DNA of 43,833 nucleotides from Verrucomicrobiota bacterium (GTDB lineage Bacteria; Verrucomicrobiota; Verrucomicrobiia; Opitutales; Puniceicoccaceae), in assembly GCA_038744685.1 (NCBI GenBank), contig JBCDMB010000026.1, positions 1-43,833 on the forward strand, read 5' to 3'. The position numbers were made by a program, and so were the translations under genes. This document shows positions 43,310-43,833 of the stretch, piece by piece. Position 1 is the first letter of the stretch, and every line of letters begins with the position of its first letter. The notes below the pieces were generated by a model. That model did no database searches and was not told the origin of the DNA. It saw only the letters and a program-made list of their open reading frames with translations.

Positions 43310-43833
43310 ATGAACCCTATCAAACTTCTGTTGCCCCTGATTTGGTTATCCGGCGGCGTATTCTCTGATCCACTTCCTTCTTGGAATAACGGCGAAACCA
43401 AAGAGGCGATTATCACTTTTGTTGATAGCGTTACAGACGAGAACTCAGAACTTTTCGTCCCAGTTGAAGACCGGATTGCGGTATTCGACAACGACGGCAA
43501 CCTATGGGCGGAAAAGCCGGTCTACCCTCAAGTTTATTTTGCACTCGATCGAATCAAAGCCATGGCTCCCGATCATCCGGAGTGGCGAACACAGGAACCA
43601 TATGCCTCGGTTCTTCGCGGCGATCTCCAAGGCCTTGCCTCCTCAGGAGAGGATGGCATCGTGGAAATCGTTGTAGCCAGCCACATGGGCATGACGACCA
43701 GTGAATTCGAAGAAATCGCACGAGAGTGGATTCAAACGGCGAGAAATCCTGAAACCGGGCTTTTGTTTACCGAAATGGTTTACCAGCCCATGCTCGAACT
43801 ACTCGACTACCTGAGAGAAAACGATTTCGAGAC
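43310..43833 (+). CDS. Exported HAD-superfamily phosphatase (partial, cut by window end)
   Basis: The frame starts at ATG 43310 with AGGAAAG just upstream, a good ribosome-binding site, and is open to the last base; 174 residues are visible. A signal peptide covers about residues 1-19. HAD motif I is IAVFDNDGNLWAEKPVYPQV, with two Asp of the DxD type (here with Asn-Leu in place of the common Thr-Leu). ASHMGMTTSEFEEIAREW and FTEMVYQPMLELLDYL match exported HAD phosphatases of the phosphoserine phosphatase-like group. Motifs II-IV lie beyond the window. Its position after the sulfatase suggests a joint role in scavenging sulfate or phosphate, by inference. Confidence 0.82.
   Translation, partial: MNPIKLLLPLIWLSGGVFSDPLPSWNNGETKEAIITFVDSVTDENSELFVPVEDRIAVFDNDGNLWAEKPVYPQVYFALDRIKAMAPDHPEWRTQEPYASVLRGDLQGLASSGEDGIVEIVVASHMGMTTSEFEEIAREWIQTARNPETGLLFTEMVYQPMLELLDYLRENDFE

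Noticed and set aside
1-43833. tRNA, rRNA, insertion sequences, integrase or phage genes
   Set aside because: No cloverleaf with CCA-type ends, rRNA-like sequence, transposase or integrase frame was recognised by eye; a covariance-model search was not possible here.

Overview
The window is a 43.8-kb piece of a bacterial chromosome that most resembles a marine or aquatic Verrucomicrobiota of the Opitutae type. This is inferred from gene content: a PEP-CTERM-like secreted protein, a secreted protein with thrombospondin-3-like Asp repeats plus YD/RHS proteins, a type I sulfatase, a DUF4212/solute:sodium symporter pair, and many start codons preceded by C/pyrimidine-rich leaders rather than a Shine-Dalgarno. 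No rRNA, tRNA, CRISPR or complete mobile element was seen, and the taxonomic call was not tested against any database.

Left part (1-21.9 kb) is mostly housekeeping. On the + strand: a cut-off gene end, a DUF3147 membrane protein, carB, a PpiD/SurA-like periplasmic chaperone next to a penicillin-acylase-family hydrolase, a DoxX-like protein, then an Lrp/AsnC regulator, an aminotransferase and der in a tight run, followed by fmt. From 17.45 kb back to 12.9 kb the - strand carries trpS, a coiled-coil membrane protein, folA, a GT4 glycosyltransferase and an RmlD-like reductase. Divergent from trpS, the + strand has an ACP-dehydratase fusion, a GT4 and a GT9 glycosyltransferase, suggesting a lipid/glycan envelope pathway, then tspO.

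Middle part (22-28.6 kb) is the accessory island and the most unusual stretch. All of its larger genes are on the - strand: a tightly packed run of five (unknown exported protein; exported Asp-repeat/YD protein; exported transglutaminase-like protein with the catalytic Cys position changed; RHS core with a variable C-terminal region; small membrane protein overlapping it by ATGA), then an archaemetzincin-like protein whose zinc motif is lost, and a PEP-CTERM-like protein. A small XRE regulator with two inverted repeats in its upstream region faces the operon. A 28-bp palindromic tandem repeat lies inside the island. The arrangement looks like a split RHS toxin/immunity-type surface system.

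Right part (28.7-43.8 kb) returns to chromosomal genes: tlyA, an orphan type III polyketide synthase, an exported unknown, glnD, a lipoprotein-like helical protein, a DUF697 membrane protein with a DegP/HtrA protease, the DUF4212/SSS symporter pair, an MFS transporter, an arylsulfatase-type sulfatase and the start of an exported HAD phosphatase cut by the window end. Two copies of a roughly 80-90-bp intergenic repeat with a TCGATT-type core lie upstream of fmt and of the DUF4212 gene.
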